From Schistocerca nitens (Eukaryota > Arthropoda > Insecta > Orthoptera > Acrididae), in the NCBI RefSeq assembly GCF_023898315.1, contig NC_064614.1, forward strand, positions 498,000,109-498,064,108: 64,000 nucleotides of DNA, written 5' to 3'. Within the stretch, counting starts at the first letter, position 1, and the number at the start of each line of letters is the position of its first letter. The position numbers were made by a program, and so were the translations under genes. This document shows positions 27,006 to 39,062 of the stretch, piece after piece. Below the pieces are notes generated by a model, which was given only the letters and a program-made list of their open reading frames with translations, did not search any database and was not told the origin of the DNA.

Positions 27006-27529
27006 TCCTGCAGTCTCTTCATTTAGAAAGACACTCGATATGCAATTTCATTCGTATGCTGGTATCTGATAAGAATGTGAATCTTTTGAGAATGAAGTCT
27101 ACTAGTAAGAAGATCATCTGTTACCATGGACAATATTTCAATAATGCAGATGATTCATGGATTAAAATATTACAGAACGGTATAGTCAACTATGCACGTA
27201 ATTGCATTCACTCTAAGTGATCATGTTATAGGAAAAGATTTTTCATCAATATATTTCCTCCTAAGGGTTGTGCATTTACACACTAGACTGAAGAAATGTG
27301 TCAGAGCTTTTACCTGTGCAATTTTCACATGATCTGCTTTTGCAAAACTTGGCAATGAGATGTTCTTCCTTATGATACCGAATTTATTAGTAGTACTTCT
27401 GCAGCAACTACAAAGCATGGCAAAAATTGGTGGCCCATGAGTTCCTAACAAAGTCTCTATTTGTAATTGGGAACCTTCCATCAGAAGCAAGTGGAAAAAT
27501 GCCTTTCACTGTTACTTTAATGATTTCCT

Positions 27530-27546
27530 CCCCCCCCCCCCCCCCG
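27530..27546. repeat. Poly(C) run
   Basis: A run of about 16 C in TTTCCTCC-rich context; likely prone to length error. Confidence 0.9.
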
Positions 27547-28544
27547 ACACACTATTCATGAAGGAATGACTGGGAAATAGTCAAAGCAGTTTTATTAACC
27601 CTCTCCCAAACCCCAAGTGCAAACTGCACAGCAAACGTGTGTATACCACTAGATTACTAAATAACACAAACCATTTTAATTAAAAAATAAGTGACCTTTC
27701 CACATTAAAATACAATAATCAAATTTTATAAAATCACAATCCACTCAATTTCGGTACAGTAAGTGGTGAGAACAATTAAATTGCTTGTACTTGGCATCAC
27801 TTAAGAACTCTTCAGTCTTTCCTCTATTTTGAGTTAACAAACAGAGAATCTGGTGAACACTAATGAAAAGCTTGGGAGGAAATATTATACTAGTAACTCA
27901 TTTCTAATGAATATTAGGAGTTTATCCAAAATTGGTTCCAACTCTGGCTTCAACAAGACAGATTTAAGATTTCAATATTACGGACTACTGTTAATGTTAT
28001 CATTGCTTCATTATTTATAAAGAAATTATTTCTGATTATCTGATTTGACCTGGAGACAGTTAAAGAGCTGCCTGTACACATCATTCTGGGACTATTGAGC
28101 AATTAAGAAAATTGCTGACAAGAAGTCTTACACTGACAACAAATAAAAAAAATTATGGACACATTTCTTGAACAATTTAAATAATTTTCAATAACAACCG
28201 CTATCTGAACTGCTATGAAAGTAAAGTATTATGAAATTGTTTTAATAAATAACAATTTGTACTTTTACTACTTTTGTTTGATTTTCATTACTACTCTGTT
28301 CTATATATTTGCCAGGCAAACAAAATACCAGATCAATAACTTCAGTAGAGTACACAATGCTTAGAGTGTTTAAAAACTAGGCATGTATAATTTACTAATC
28401 GAAACATATCTCTTCACCAACTAAGGTATTAATTGCAATAAAACACCAAAGATTAATTCAATCCATTAAACTTAACAAAACTGAAGAGCGAATGTGCAAG
28501 TGAACATCTGTAACCTGGCAAATTCGTGTACATACATCAACCAA

Positions 28545-31500
28545 AACGGCCTTGCTGTGCTGGTACTGCCAAGGCTGAAAGCAAGGGGAAAGTACAGCCG
28601 TAATTTTTCCCGAGGACATGCAGTTTTACTGTATGATTAAATGATGATGGCGTCCTCTTGGGTAAAATATTCCGGAGGTAAAATAGTCCCCCATTCGGAT
28701 CTCCGGGCGGGGACTACTCAAGAGGACGTCGTTATCAGGAGAAAGAAAACTGGCATTCTACGAATCGGAGCGTGGAATGTCAGATCCCTTAATCGGGCAG
28801 GTAGGTTAGAAAATTTAAAAAGGGAAATGGATAGGTTAAAGTTAGATATAGTGGGAATTAGTGAAGTTCGGTGGCAGGAGGAACAAGACTTTTGGTCAGG
28901 TGATTACAGGGTTATAAATACAAAATCAAATAGGGGTAATGCAGGAGTAGGTTTAATAATGAATAAAAAAAATAGGAGTGCGGGTTAGCTACTACAAACA
29001 GCATAGTGAACGCATTATTGTGGCCAAGATAGACACGAAGCCCGCGCCTACTACAGTAGTACAAGTTTATATGCCAACTAGCTCTGCAGATGAAGAAATT
29101 GATAAAATGTTTGACGAGATAAAAGAAATTATTCAAGTAGTGAAGGAAGACGAAAATTTAATAGTCATGGGTGACTGGAATTCGACAGTAGGAAAAGGAA
29201 GAGAAGGAAACGCAGTAGGTGAATATGGATTGGGGCTAAGAAATGGAAGAGGAAGCCGCCTGGTAGAATTTTGCACAGAGCATAACTAAATCATAGCTAC
29301 ACTTGGTTTAAGAATCATGAAAGAAGGTTGTATACATGGAAGAACCCTGGAGATACTAAAAGGTATCACATAGATTATATAATGGTAAGACAGATTTAGG
29401 AACCAGGTTTTAAATTGTAAGACATTTCCAGGGGCAGATGTGGATTCTGACCACAATCTATTGGTTATGACCTGTAGATTAAAACTGAAGAAACTGCAAA
29501 AAGGTGGGAATTCAAGGAGATGGGACCTGGATAAACTGAAAGAACCAGAGGTTGTACAGAGTTTCAGGGAGAGCATAAGGGAACAATTGACAGGAATGGG
29601 GGAAAGAAATGCAGTAGAAGAAGAATGGGTAGCTTTGAGGGATGAAGTAGTGAAGGCAGCAGAGGATCAAGTAGGTAAAAAGACGAGGTCTAGTAGAAAT
29701 CCTTGGGTAACAGAAGAAATACTGAATTTAATTGATGGAAGGAGAAAATATAAAAAGGCAGTAAATGTAGCAGGCAAAAAGGAATACAAACGTCTCAAAA
29801 ATGAGATCGACCGGAAGTGCAAAATAGCTAAGCAGGAATGGCTAGAGGACAAATGTAAGGATGTAGAGGCTTATCTCACTACGGGTAAGATAGATACTGC
29901 CTACAGGAAAATTAAAGAGACCTTTGGAGATAAGAGAACGACTTGTATGAATATCAAGAGCTCAGATGGAAACCCAGTTCTAAGTTTAGAAGGGAAAGCA
30001 GAAAGGTGGAAGGAGTATATAGAGGGTCTATACAAGGGCGATGTACTTGAGGACAATATTATGGAAATGGAAGAGGATGTAGATGAAGATGAAATGGGAG
30101 GTACGATACTGCGTGAAGAGTTTGACAGAGCACTGAAAGACCCGAGTCTAAACAAGGCCCCCGGAGTAGACAACATTCCATTGGAACTACTGACGGCCTT
30201 AGGAGAGCCAGTCCCGACAAAACTCTACCATCTGGTGAGCAAGGTGTATGAAACAGGCGAAATACCCTCAGACTTCAAGAAGAATATAATAATTCCAATC
30301 CCAAAGAAAGCAGGTGTTGACAGACGTGAAAATTACCGAACCATCAGTTTAATAAGTCACAGCTGCAAAATACTAGCACGAATTCTTTACAGACGAATGG
30401 AAAAACTAATAGAAGCCAACCTCGGGGAAGATCAGTTTGGATTCCGTAGAAACACTGGAACACGTGAGGCAATACTGACCGTACGACTTATCTTAGAAGA
30501 AAGATTAAGGAAAGGCAAACCTACGTTTCTAGCATTTGTAGACTTAGAGAAAGCTTTTGACGATGTTGACTGGAATACTCTCTTTCAAATTCTAAAGGTG
30601 GCAGGGGTAAAATACAGGGAGCGAAAGGCTATTTACAATTTGTACGGAAACCAGATGGCAGTTATAAGAGTCGAGGGGCATGAAAGGGAAGCAGTGGTTG
30701 GGAAGGGAGTAAGACAGGGTTGTAGCCTCTCCCCGATGTTATTCAATCTGTATATTGAGCAAGCAGTAAAGGAAACAAAAGAAAAATTCAGAGTAGGTAT
30801 TAAAATCCATGGAGAAGAAATAAAAACTTTGAGGTTCGCCGATGACATTGTAATTCTGTCAGAGACAGCAAAGGACTTGGAAGAGCAGTTGAATGGAATG
30901 GACAGTGTCTTGAAAGGAGGATATACGATGAACATCAACAAAAGCAAAACGAGGATAATGGAATGTAGTCGAGGTGATGCTGAGGGAATTAGATTAGGAA
31001 ATGAGACACTTAAAGTAGTAAAGGAGTTTTGCTATATGGGGAGCAAAATAACTGATGATGGTCGAAGTAGAGAGGATATAAAATGTTTACTGGCAATGGC
31101 AAGGAAATCGTTTCTGAAGAAGAGAAATTTGTTAACATTGAGTATAGATTTAAGTGTCAGGAAGTCATTTCTGAAAGTATTTGTATGGAGCGTAGCCATG
31201 TATAGAAGTGAAACATGGACGGTTAATAGTTTGGACAGGAAGAGAATAGAAGCTTTCGAAATGTGGTGCTACAGAAGAATGCTGAAGATTAGATGGGTAG
31301 ATCACATAACTAATGAAGTACTGAATAGGATTGGGGAGAAGAGAAGTTTGTGACACAACTTGACCAGAAGAAGGGATCGGTTGGTAGGACATGTTCTGAG
31401 GCATCAAGGGATCACCAATTTAGTATTGGAGGGCAGCGTGGAGGGTAAAAATCGTAGAGGGAGACCAAGAGATGAATACACTAAGCAGATTCAGAAGGAT

Positions 31501-31598
31501 GTAGGTTGCAGTAGGTACTGGGAGATGATGAAGCTTGCACAGGATAGAGTAGCATGGAGAGCTGCATCAAACCAGTCTCAGGACTGAAGACCACAACA
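28545..31598 (+). mobile_element. Near full-length RTE-like LINE, copy 1, with 11-bp TSD
   Basis: Flanked by perfect ACATCAACCAA copies at 28534-28544 and 31599-31609. A 5' leader is followed by an apurinic-endonuclease domain (GILRIGAWNVRSLNRAGRL, ISEVRWQ at 28755-28875; VMGDWNSTVG at 29164-29193) and a reverse transcriptase (29440-31353: KAPGVDNIP, AFVDLEKAFDDVDW motif A, GVRQGCSLSPMLFNLY motif B, RFADDIVILSE motif C). A C-terminal zinc-knuckle-like part follows (GHVLRHQG, GRPRDEYTKQIQ) to a stop at 31585. Breaks: a +1-type shift in an A run near 28970, two more shifts near 29287 and 29395, and TGA replacing a conserved Trp codon at 31351. Compared with copy 2 it lacks one codon near 31320 and three near 30972. 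Ends in a short CAA-type tail. Antisense to Fmr1. Confidence 0.9.
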
Positions 31599-31753
31599 AC
31601 ATCAACCAACCATGACCCATAAGAAATTCATTTTATAACTAACAAATTACATACGAGAAACTTTTGTTAAACAGTTAACGAAAAATATGAACTTTGAAAC
31701 CAAACAGAAGTGAAAAGAAAGTGAAGAGAAGTGGGGTCAAATAAGTGACTATC

Positions 31754-31759
<6 letters not shown>

Positions 31760-31799
<40 letters not shown>
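31760..31799. repeat. (AG)n microsatellite
   Basis: About 40 nt of GA repeat, roughly 90 bp downstream of the Fmr1 exon 4 donor, inside intron 4. Confidence 0.95.
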
Positions 31800-31802
<3 letters not shown>

Positions 31803-31887
31803 TCAATAACGATAAGACGTAAGGTATCTTTCTGACAATAATATTTACTCAGGAATTTAAAAATCAAAGAAACTTAAGTTAACTTAC

Positions 31888-32051
31888 TACTCCCTTAGTT
31901 CTTCAGGTACTTCAATTTCGAACTTATGGAAAGTACTTTTACTGATAGGAGGATTTGGGTTTTTCGGCCTTAGTCTTTCACTGCCCACTATTTCCGTATA
32001 GGTACTCTCCCAGCCAAGATACTCCACTACATGGAAGTCACCTTTAATCAT
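31888..32051 (-). CDS. Fmr1: Fmr1 exon 4 (Tudor 2 / KH0)
   Basis: A 164-nt exon encoding residues 87-140. It begins MIKGDFHVVEYLGWESTYTE (human [20 protein letters not shown]), passes through SERLRPKNPNPP and ends in TFHKFEIEVPEELRE. It finishes the second Tudor/Agenet domain and enters KH0, the divergent KH-like module. Two donors are possible near the end: GTAGTA at 31891-31890, and GTAAGT three bases further on. The second is the stronger consensus and keeps the frame into exon 5, giving an REYAK junction; it was chosen for that reason. Exon 5 lies 7.1 kb away, across an intron holding an RTE-like LINE and the 0.9-kb tRNA-box repeats. Confidence 0.95.
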
Positions 32052-33261
32052 CTGAAATTCAAATACACAAAAAAGAAATTAAAAATTTGATTGATAATCA
32101 CTGAAGGTAGCAGATACTTCACTGCCAATGTTAATTAAAGTTGAGTGAGATACCTGCTGAGGCTTCTAAAACGAAAGTAACAGTACTAACAACCACAAAG
32201 TCACAGAAATTTGGTATGCATTTCTATTAGTATCTTAACTTTAATTAAGCCTAGACTACAGTATCCATACATATTATGTGTGAAACTAGTGTATTTTGTT
32301 TGGCTAAGAGAATTCCAAAAAAGAAACCCTAATCTTTTCCGAGACTATCACATTTGAATCAGGACTTGAAAATTTGTTGACAGGTTTTTGGTGGCAATTT
32401 GTCTAGCCACTAGGTATCAAGCATTTTGTAGAGATCTTTTAACAGGATGCATCAATTAAATTATATACTTCCGTGGTATGCACATATAAATGTACAGATA
32501 ACAAAAATTGGGATTTAAACATCAACAACATTTACTTCAACATGGCGACTTCATTTTGCTATTATCAAATCACAGCATGCAGCATGACATCTTGGAAAAG
32601 TTACATTATTACACACGCGTAACAGAATGATCTATTACAAACTACACAAATATTATGAATGATAATCTGAACTGAGTATTCTAAAAGGTGTTGCCACACT
32701 CACTTCTATAACACTGAGTTGAAGGAAAACTAACTGTACTTCACAATATTCCAGTCTAACACCATTAAAAAATTACAGGTTCATAAAAGATTAAGCTTAT
32801 CCATATGGATATTGTAGAATCCCGTGACTACTCAAAATTTAACTGTAGACACCTGCTGTCAATAGCAATATTGTGTAAGATATGTGTAAGAAAATATTTC
32901 AACAATGACAGAAACACACTCTGAACACTTCCATTTGATAATACAGAAAAGAGCACTTACCAGAAATATTTATTTTGTTTAAGACTGGACACTAAACCAG
33001 TTTTCACCATTAACATGGGCAATAATCAAAATGATATGCTATCAATAAATTACTATTTCATCTTAATATCAGAAATGAAAACAAATCTAAAGAGCTTCTC
33101 CTTGACAATTACTGTGCAGAAGAATTTCTATTACCATAATGTGTAGAAGGTGGTGGGTTGGAATTACTAACATCTATGTATCTTTTTTCTTTTGTGTAAT
33201 AAAAAACAAACTTAGAAATGTTCAGACTAACCACATGTACAAATTAATTTGCAATGTGAAT

Positions 33262-33320
33262 GTTGAAGACTCATCCCACATTATGATCTATCATGCAAAA
33301 TGATCCATGGAATATGTAAC
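33262..33320 (+). repeat. Possible LINE 3'-tail fragment
   Basis: CCCACATTATGATCTATCATGC and GATCCATGGAATATGTAAC resemble 2085-2145 and a CR1/Jockey-type 3' terminus. No coding part is attached. Confidence 0.35.
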
Positions 33321-33607
33321 CAAATGATCACAGACAGAACAAAATTTGATTTAGCTTAATTATGACTGGGATAGTAACACTGTATGGTGAAAGTGAGACT
33401 ATTAAAGCTGATGGCATAACAAACAATGGATGCACTGAGTCTGTGTAAAATACTACAGCTGACCAATTCGAACTGTCACTAATGCACCAGGAGGAAGGGG
33501 CAATTTCAGAACACTGTTCGTAACTGTAAGATAATCCCTGTCAACAATACAATTGCAAATTGTTACTTTGTGCCTAGATGCAAACACAGTATGATGAAGA
33601 TTGTAGT

Positions 33608-33608
33608 G

Positions 33609-33655
<47 letters not shown>
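33608..33655. repeat. (GT)n microsatellite
   Basis: About 48 nt of GT repeat. Confidence 0.95.
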
Positions 33656-33658
<3 letters not shown>

Positions 33659-34469
33659 GAGAAGTAGTAACGTACACTGCTACGCTTTGGGCAGCTTGGA
33701 TGTTAACACACAATGTCTTACATTTATGAGTTCACATGAAACAGTGAGTTCAAGTGCCACATACTGTTATTGGCTGATGGAAGGGGAGCAGCTACTGCCA
33801 TGTTAAGGTAAGTTAAAATGCTGTATCTGGTGATTTCGATATTTACATATTTTACCACATAAGTACGCAATTTACTTGATAGCCAGCATGAAATGTATCT
33901 CTAACATGCATTAGTTTTAGGATGATTTGCTGTGTGTTTAAGTGTTAGGCTATGTGACAGTAACTATAAACGTTACCTTTCATCAGACTTCAAGCATACA
34001 CTTAATTTCAGTGCTTTGATTGCTTTGTGATCAGTGATTACAATCTTTCACCACACAACAGGAAATCCTATCCAATTTTAAACCTCCCACCCAGTCAAAT
34101 GAAATCTGTTGAAGGGTGCATTGAAGCTCAGAACACTGTCATTCTGCTGTGAACTGTGACAAAATGAAAAATTAGGTCGTAACGTCACTATCACTACTAT
34201 TTTTTAAAATGAAAGTGGCAACATGTTAAATTTAGTGCAGCCCAAGGTCCAGACCAGATTAGGTGGTAACTTGATTTAAGTGCCAAGATTAGCTATTTTA
34301 CTGAACACAAGTTCTGATTAATCTATAGTGTAACCTAAAGTTGGCCGAAAAGGTTAAGTTAGGTAGGAATTTGGCAAAGCCAATGAGAAAGTCAGGACTT
34401 TTTATATATTACGCACACCATAGTTGTGTCCCACTGGAAACACTTATGTGATTTTATGTATGTGTTAGT

Positions 34470-36690
34470 ATTTTCCAATGAAAACAATCAATTTGTCAAA
34501 CACTGATTGTTTTCGTTGTTATATTATCCCATGTGGCCATCATTCCTTCTTATGTAACCCTCTTGTCAGTCTTTGTAATCGTCTCTTGTTCAGACCGTCA
34601 TCTCTTTTCTACCTCATGCGTTAATCTGTTCATTCAAAAAACAACCCTCCAAAAAAAGCTTCCTAGCACACCACAGGTCACTTAGTATTATTCTGGCCTG
34701 GAATGTATTAATCAGCTACTTTGACAACGCTATCAATTCCTGAAATCCTCCCCTGACATTTTACCCACCGCACCTAGAATAGCTTTTTGTTGCCCTACCA
34801 ATCTCTGCAATATTCTTGGCAGACCCTATGATCCCCTTCAAGCACCCATCTCCCTACCCTGTGGCTCCTATCACTGTGAATGTCCCCACTGCAAGACATG
34901 CCCTATGTACCTTCCTACCACCGCCTATACGAGCCTTGTAACTGGCACACCTGTGAAACAAACAGGTTATACCAGCTGTTATGTGAACACTGTTTGGCCT
35001 TTTACATCGGCACGACCACCACCAAATTATCAATTAGGATGAATGGGCACAGGCAGAGGGTTTATATTGCCAACATGCAATATCCTGTTGTAGAGCATGC
35101 TCTAGAACATGACAATTGTGACCTCTGTGCCTGTTTCACCACATGCGCCACCTGCATTCTTCTCCCAGACACCAGTTTATCAGAACTCTCAGGTGGGAAC
35201 TAGTGTTACAACATGTCTTCGGCACTCACCACCCAACTGGCCTTAATTTATGTTAATTTCTTCCTTCTCACAAGGGAACCTCCCCATCGCACCCCCCTCA
35301 GATTTAGTTATAAGTTGTCACAGTGGATAGGCCTTGAAAAACTGAACAAAGATCAATCGAGAAAACAGGAAGAAGTTATGTGGAACTACGAAAAAAGAAG
35401 CAAAATATAGAAACTGAGTAGTCCATGCGCAACATATATAACATCAAGGAGAGCGTTAGTCGAGTATCGCCGTGGTCCCGTGATTAGCGTGAGCAGCTAC
35501 GGAGCGAGAGGTCCTTGGTTCAAGTCTTCCCTCGAGTGCAAATTTTAATTTCTTTATTTTCGCGAATTTATGATCTGTCCGTTCGTTCATTGACGTCACT
35601 GTTTACTGTAATAAGTTTAGTGTCTGTGTTTTGCAACCGCACCGCAAAACCGTGCGATTAGTAGACGAAAGGACGTGCCTCTCCAATGGGAACCGAAAAC
35701 ATTTGATCGTAAGGTCATAGATCAACCGATTCCTCCACAGAAAAACATGTCTGATATATTCTATACGACACTGGTGACGGCATGTGCGTCACATGACAGG
35801 AATTTGTTGTCGACCCACCTAACTTGTACACTTGGCGAATGGGTAAAAAGATTCTTCTACCTTGCCCGATTTAGGTTTTCTTGTGGATGTGATAATGACT
35901 CCCAAAAAACTGATGAAAACATAATAGTTTGTCACATAAACTGAAAATAAAAAATTAAAGTTTTCACTCAAGGGAAGACTTGAACCAAGGACCTCTCGTT
36001 TCGCAGCTGCTCACGCTAACCAGGGGACCACGACGCTGCGGTGCGGGTACTATCTTTGATGTTGCATATCTTCCGCATGGACTACTCAGTTTATATATTT
36101 TGCTCATTTTTTCATAGTTCCACACAACTTCTTCCTGTTTTCTCTATTAATGTGTGTTCAGTTTCTCAAGGCCTATCCACTGTGCCAACTTATAACTAAA
36201 TCTGAGGGGGGTGCGATGGGGAGGTTCCCTTGTCAGCATATCTTCACAGTAACTACTCTTCTTCACTTTGTTTTAGTTTTCTACATCTTTCATTGTCTTA
36301 TCCATCCATTTTTCACCACCCACCTCCCACAACTATTACGTAAAATTCACTTAGTTTTTCACTCTATTTGGCTCTTGCACAATGTTTAAGCAGTGATCTT
36401 TGTCTTGCATATTACTCTTTTATCTTTAAGCTCTCAGGTTTTCAAATCTCATCCAGTGCAGTCCCCAAGAATCAATCTTTCTTTTTCATCCTTATCAGTA
36501 AGTTTCTCCTGACACGCAATTCTGGGTGACTTTCCTGAAATCTTCTACTCTGCCTAGACCTCTCCAGTCCTTCCCCTTAAACCCTTCCACCTGAAGGGAA
36601 CACTGGCTCCGAAAGCTTGGCTAATTATAACCTTTCTGTGGGGCTTCTGCCGCCATTTGGTGGGTAGATTTTCTTATCTATCCAATTAAA
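34470..36690 (+). mobile_element. Penelope-like element, 3' part, interrupted by a long-TIR element
   Basis: 34856-35190 encodes a Cys-rich linker (PCGSYHCECPHCKTCPMY, then CETNRLYQLLCEHC) and a GIY-YIG-type endonuclease core (FYIGTTTTKLSIRMNGHR), the hallmark order of Penelope-like elements downstream of the RT. The 3' UTR continues to 35270 and resumes at 36236 with pyrimidine-rich sequence, ending near GGCTCCGAAAGC, TTCTGCCGCCATTTGGTGGG and TAGATTTTCTTATC at 36605-36690. The RT domain is missing or too decayed to see. The element is broken and looks old. Confidence 0.7.
35271..36232. mobile_element. 962-bp nonautonomous element with ~290-bp TIRs carrying tRNA-like heads
   Basis: The ends are perfect mirror images for nearly 50 bp (CAAGGGAACCTCCCCATCGC inward), and the arms stay highly similar to about 35565 and 35940. 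A TCA triplet on each side (35268-35270, 36233-36235) may be a 3-bp TSD. Each arm carries a tRNA-like segment directed inward (35470-35535 plus; 36034-35965 minus) with CGTGGTCCCGTGATTAGCG and GGTTCAAGTCTTCCC, fitting Pol III boxes A and B. The 370-bp centre has one unremarkable open frame (35675-35944) without recognisable domains. I recognise the terminal sequence as very abundant in grasshopper genomes; its superfamily is unknown to me. Confidence 0.8.
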
Positions 36691-37306
36691 TTATGTTCCA
36701 AGACATTAACAACACATCCAACGTAAAATTCCTAAATTCACACAACTTCTACCAGTATTTCTTAAGGTAACCCATCTATTCATTCCATATAACACTTCAT
36801 CATCAATGGGATGGCTGCCTTTAACATACTTGGCAATTTAATAATGCAAAGATCAGTGTACTTCCAAGTTATCAATATAACAGGGCACCTCCAGCAGCCA
36901 ACAATGTCAAAATTTAATACCTTCATGGCAATTCAAGTCTCTAGCCTAATTATTATGAACAGAGACAGCAGTTTAACTAAAAAATGTAATGACATACAAT
37001 GAGAACCAGCCTAAGGAGGATTAGCAGTTGAAAGATGGCTCAGCTTAATTGGTGGAGCCAAGTGCCAAATGCTAAATGCATTATCTGGGAATAGAAAAAG
37101 TAAGTACTTTCTTACAACTTACGTAAGAATTGCAGGAAAGTCAATACTTGCTGAAAACTTGACATTATATCTGTTTCTTAAAATGGGACTGCTGCTTAGT
37201 TTACACAATGCAGAACGTTAACACTGTTCAATAGGGAGTGGGACAGGGAAACCACACATTTTCTTAACTGTTTACACTTGTTTTGCAAGAAGTATAGCTA
37301 ACTTAC

Positions 37307-37460
37307 CTTTATAATTGCTTTCCACCAACCACACGCTTCCTGATCATTGGCCCTCGAAAATACTTCAATTTCCTGGTTTTCAGTGAAATCTGATTTGCTT
37401 GTGGAGTCATCAGGTGGAAGCCGTACTTGCGAGAATGGAAATTTTGATTCTGGCTGCCAA
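37307..37460 (-). CDS. Fmr1: Fmr1 exon 3 (Tudor/Agenet 1-2)
   Basis: A 154-nt exon encoding residues 35(partial)-86. It starts at WQPESKFPFSQVRLPP (human WQPxRQIPFHDVRFPP) and contains EVFSRANDQEACGWWKA (human EVYSRANEKEPCCWWLA), the strongest signature of the second Tudor/Agenet domain. The acceptor is TATTACAG and the donor is AAG|GTAAGT. The linker between the two Tudor domains, about residues 51-62, is the most diverged part. Vertebrates split this stretch into two exons; here it is one. A large (AC)n microsatellite lies about 170 bp upstream in intron 2. Confidence 0.95.
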
Positions 37461-37625
37461 CTGTAATATGATATTTTTGTTATCAATAAACAATAAAAGC
37501 TAGTAATCACTCAATTCAAAATCTTTGGGGTGTTCTGCAAAAAAGATAATTACCACAACTTACTACCAATAAAATAAATGAATACTTTTAAATGTTTCTT
37601 CCTACAAATTTAAAACAAACACACA

Positions 37626-37695
<70 letters not shown>

Positions 37696-39009
37696 ATTTA
37701 ACTTCTAATATAAACAATCTATAAAAGTTTGAAAACAAGCATAGGCACAAGGTCCAATTGCTTTAATATGGAGTACAACTGATAGATTCTCTAGCAAATG
37801 CTGGAACTGATAAAATTACGCTGAGAAGTAAGACTGACTTACACTGAGCAAAACAACATTAGTTACCAGCCAAGCCAGTGCCCAGCTTGTTACAACACTA
37901 TCACAAATGACATCTTCAGTAACTGTGCACCTCTCTCAACCTGCAGCTGCACGTGGCTGCAACATTTTGTTAACCTATATAGTATATAAAAAGAGATACC
38001 AAATGGTAATGTTTAGCTGTTTATGGCAACAAACTGAAGCTAAGAAATGTGTAAAGCTGTTTCATGCAATGATTATGGGATAAGGAAGTTCTCACTAGAC
38101 ATTGCACATCTGTATGAACAGTAAATACAACCACAGAGGTAAAAAGCAGATGGTGGCTAAGCTAGGAAGAATAAAATGCTGTCTAACAGTTGTTAACGTC
38201 TTCAATTGGATGAGCTTCCTTCTGTCAAGAGACAGTATGTCATCCTTTGATTTTCTTGTGCACATGATTATACAGTACACCTCTACATAACAAAGCTCAT
38301 TTACAGCTTGAAAATACATTGACAAAGTCCTCTCTCATAAGATAAACAGCCATGCAATGCAGAAATAACTTCATCATGCAGAGGCACCACGACAACTCCA
38401 TTGGCAAGGACTGAGAAAAGCAAGCAACCACAGTGCACTACCCTGCCCCCCCCCCTCCCTCACATACAAAAACACAGTAATTACACTCAAATATAAAACA
38501 CCCAGCATACTCAGTTATTTACAAAAGTCGAAAAGGATTCCCTGTAATGCATAACAAAGAAAAAAATTTCCCTTAATTATTCCACTTATGAATCTAAAAG
38601 TGAACCTGCATAACTATTATACACCACGACGAAGGTACACATTAACTCAGTCAACAAGGCAATAATAACAACAATAATAATGGTGGTAAACACAACTCAA
38701 AGTCTAAATGTAAACAAGGTAGGCGACTTCCACGTACTAACTGTAACGGGGGTACTGTTATAGATCTACCTTTTTTCCGCTTAACACAAAACAGTTTCAC
38801 TGCCAACACAAACAAAAAAAAAAACAAAAATTACTTACATGCGATAAATTTTAATTTTGATTCCTATTGCGTAATTAATGCCACAATTAATATTGATCCC
38901 AACTGCTAACCCTAGCACAACCACTACAATTTGTGCCCAGTCACAGAATCCAAACACTGGTATTTGCTTGTGTATAAAGCTACCTTCACATATGTAGAAT
39001 TATACTCAC
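37461..39009 (-). other. Fmr1 intron 2
   Basis: 1549 nt, GTGAGT to TATTACAG. It holds a 64-nt (AC)n microsatellite and a short C-rich run near 38446-38458, and otherwise AT-rich sequence without recognisable features. Intron 1 (39063-39620, 558 nt) is likewise plain, with a few CpG-containing stretches near 39425-39490. Confidence 0.9.
37630..37693. repeat. (AC)n microsatellite in Fmr1 intron 2
   Basis: About 64 nt of AC repeat. Confidence 0.95.
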
Positions 39010-39062
39010 TCTTTCTCAAACGCAACGGATACTTCCTCATCGAAAATGTCTGTAACGAAGGC
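39010..39062 (-). CDS. Fmr1: Fmr1 exon 2 (Tudor/Agenet 1)
   Basis: A 53-nt exon that follows a CAG acceptor and ends at a consensus GTGAGT donor. It encodes residues 18-34, AFVTDIFDEEVSVAFEK, plus two bases of codon 35; the human counterpart is AFVKDVHEDSITVAFEN. It completes the core strands of the first Tudor/Agenet domain, known in the family for methyl-lysine and protein contacts. The 53-nt length equals the human exon 2 length as I remember it, so the first two coding exons appear to have kept ancient boundaries. The split codon becomes Asp35 with the first base of exon 3. Confidence 0.95.

Larger units (their letters stand above)
24781..31887 (-). other. Fmr1 intron 4
   Basis: 7107 nt, bounded by the GTAAGT donor of exon 4 and the GCTTACAG acceptor of exon 5. 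It holds a (CA)n tract, the 0.9-kb tRNA-box element with an inverted partial copy, a poly(C) run and an RTE-like LINE in antisense orientation to Fmr1. I recognise nothing in 27010-27525 or 27550-28530. Confidence 0.9.
32052..37306 (-). other. Fmr1 intron 3
   Basis: 5255 nt, bounded by GTAAGT and TTTCAG. It contains a (GT)n tract, a Penelope-like 3' remnant and a long-TIR element inserted into it. 32052-33240 and 33670-34460 hold no recognisable element apart from a possible LINE tail at 33262-33320. Confidence 0.9.

Noticed and set aside
27221-27490. An 89-codon minus frame with LPSFAKADHVKIAQVKALTHFF, faintly like hAT DUF4371 proteins, and an LLGTHG string recalling the FMR1 KH1 loop
   Set aside because: The match to hAT is too weak. 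For Fmr1 it lies between exons 4 and 5, in the wrong order for KH1, without splice sites that keep phase.
35675-35944. An 89-codon plus frame in the centre of the long-TIR element
   Set aside because: No domain or transposase motif is visible; likely chance within a nonautonomous element.
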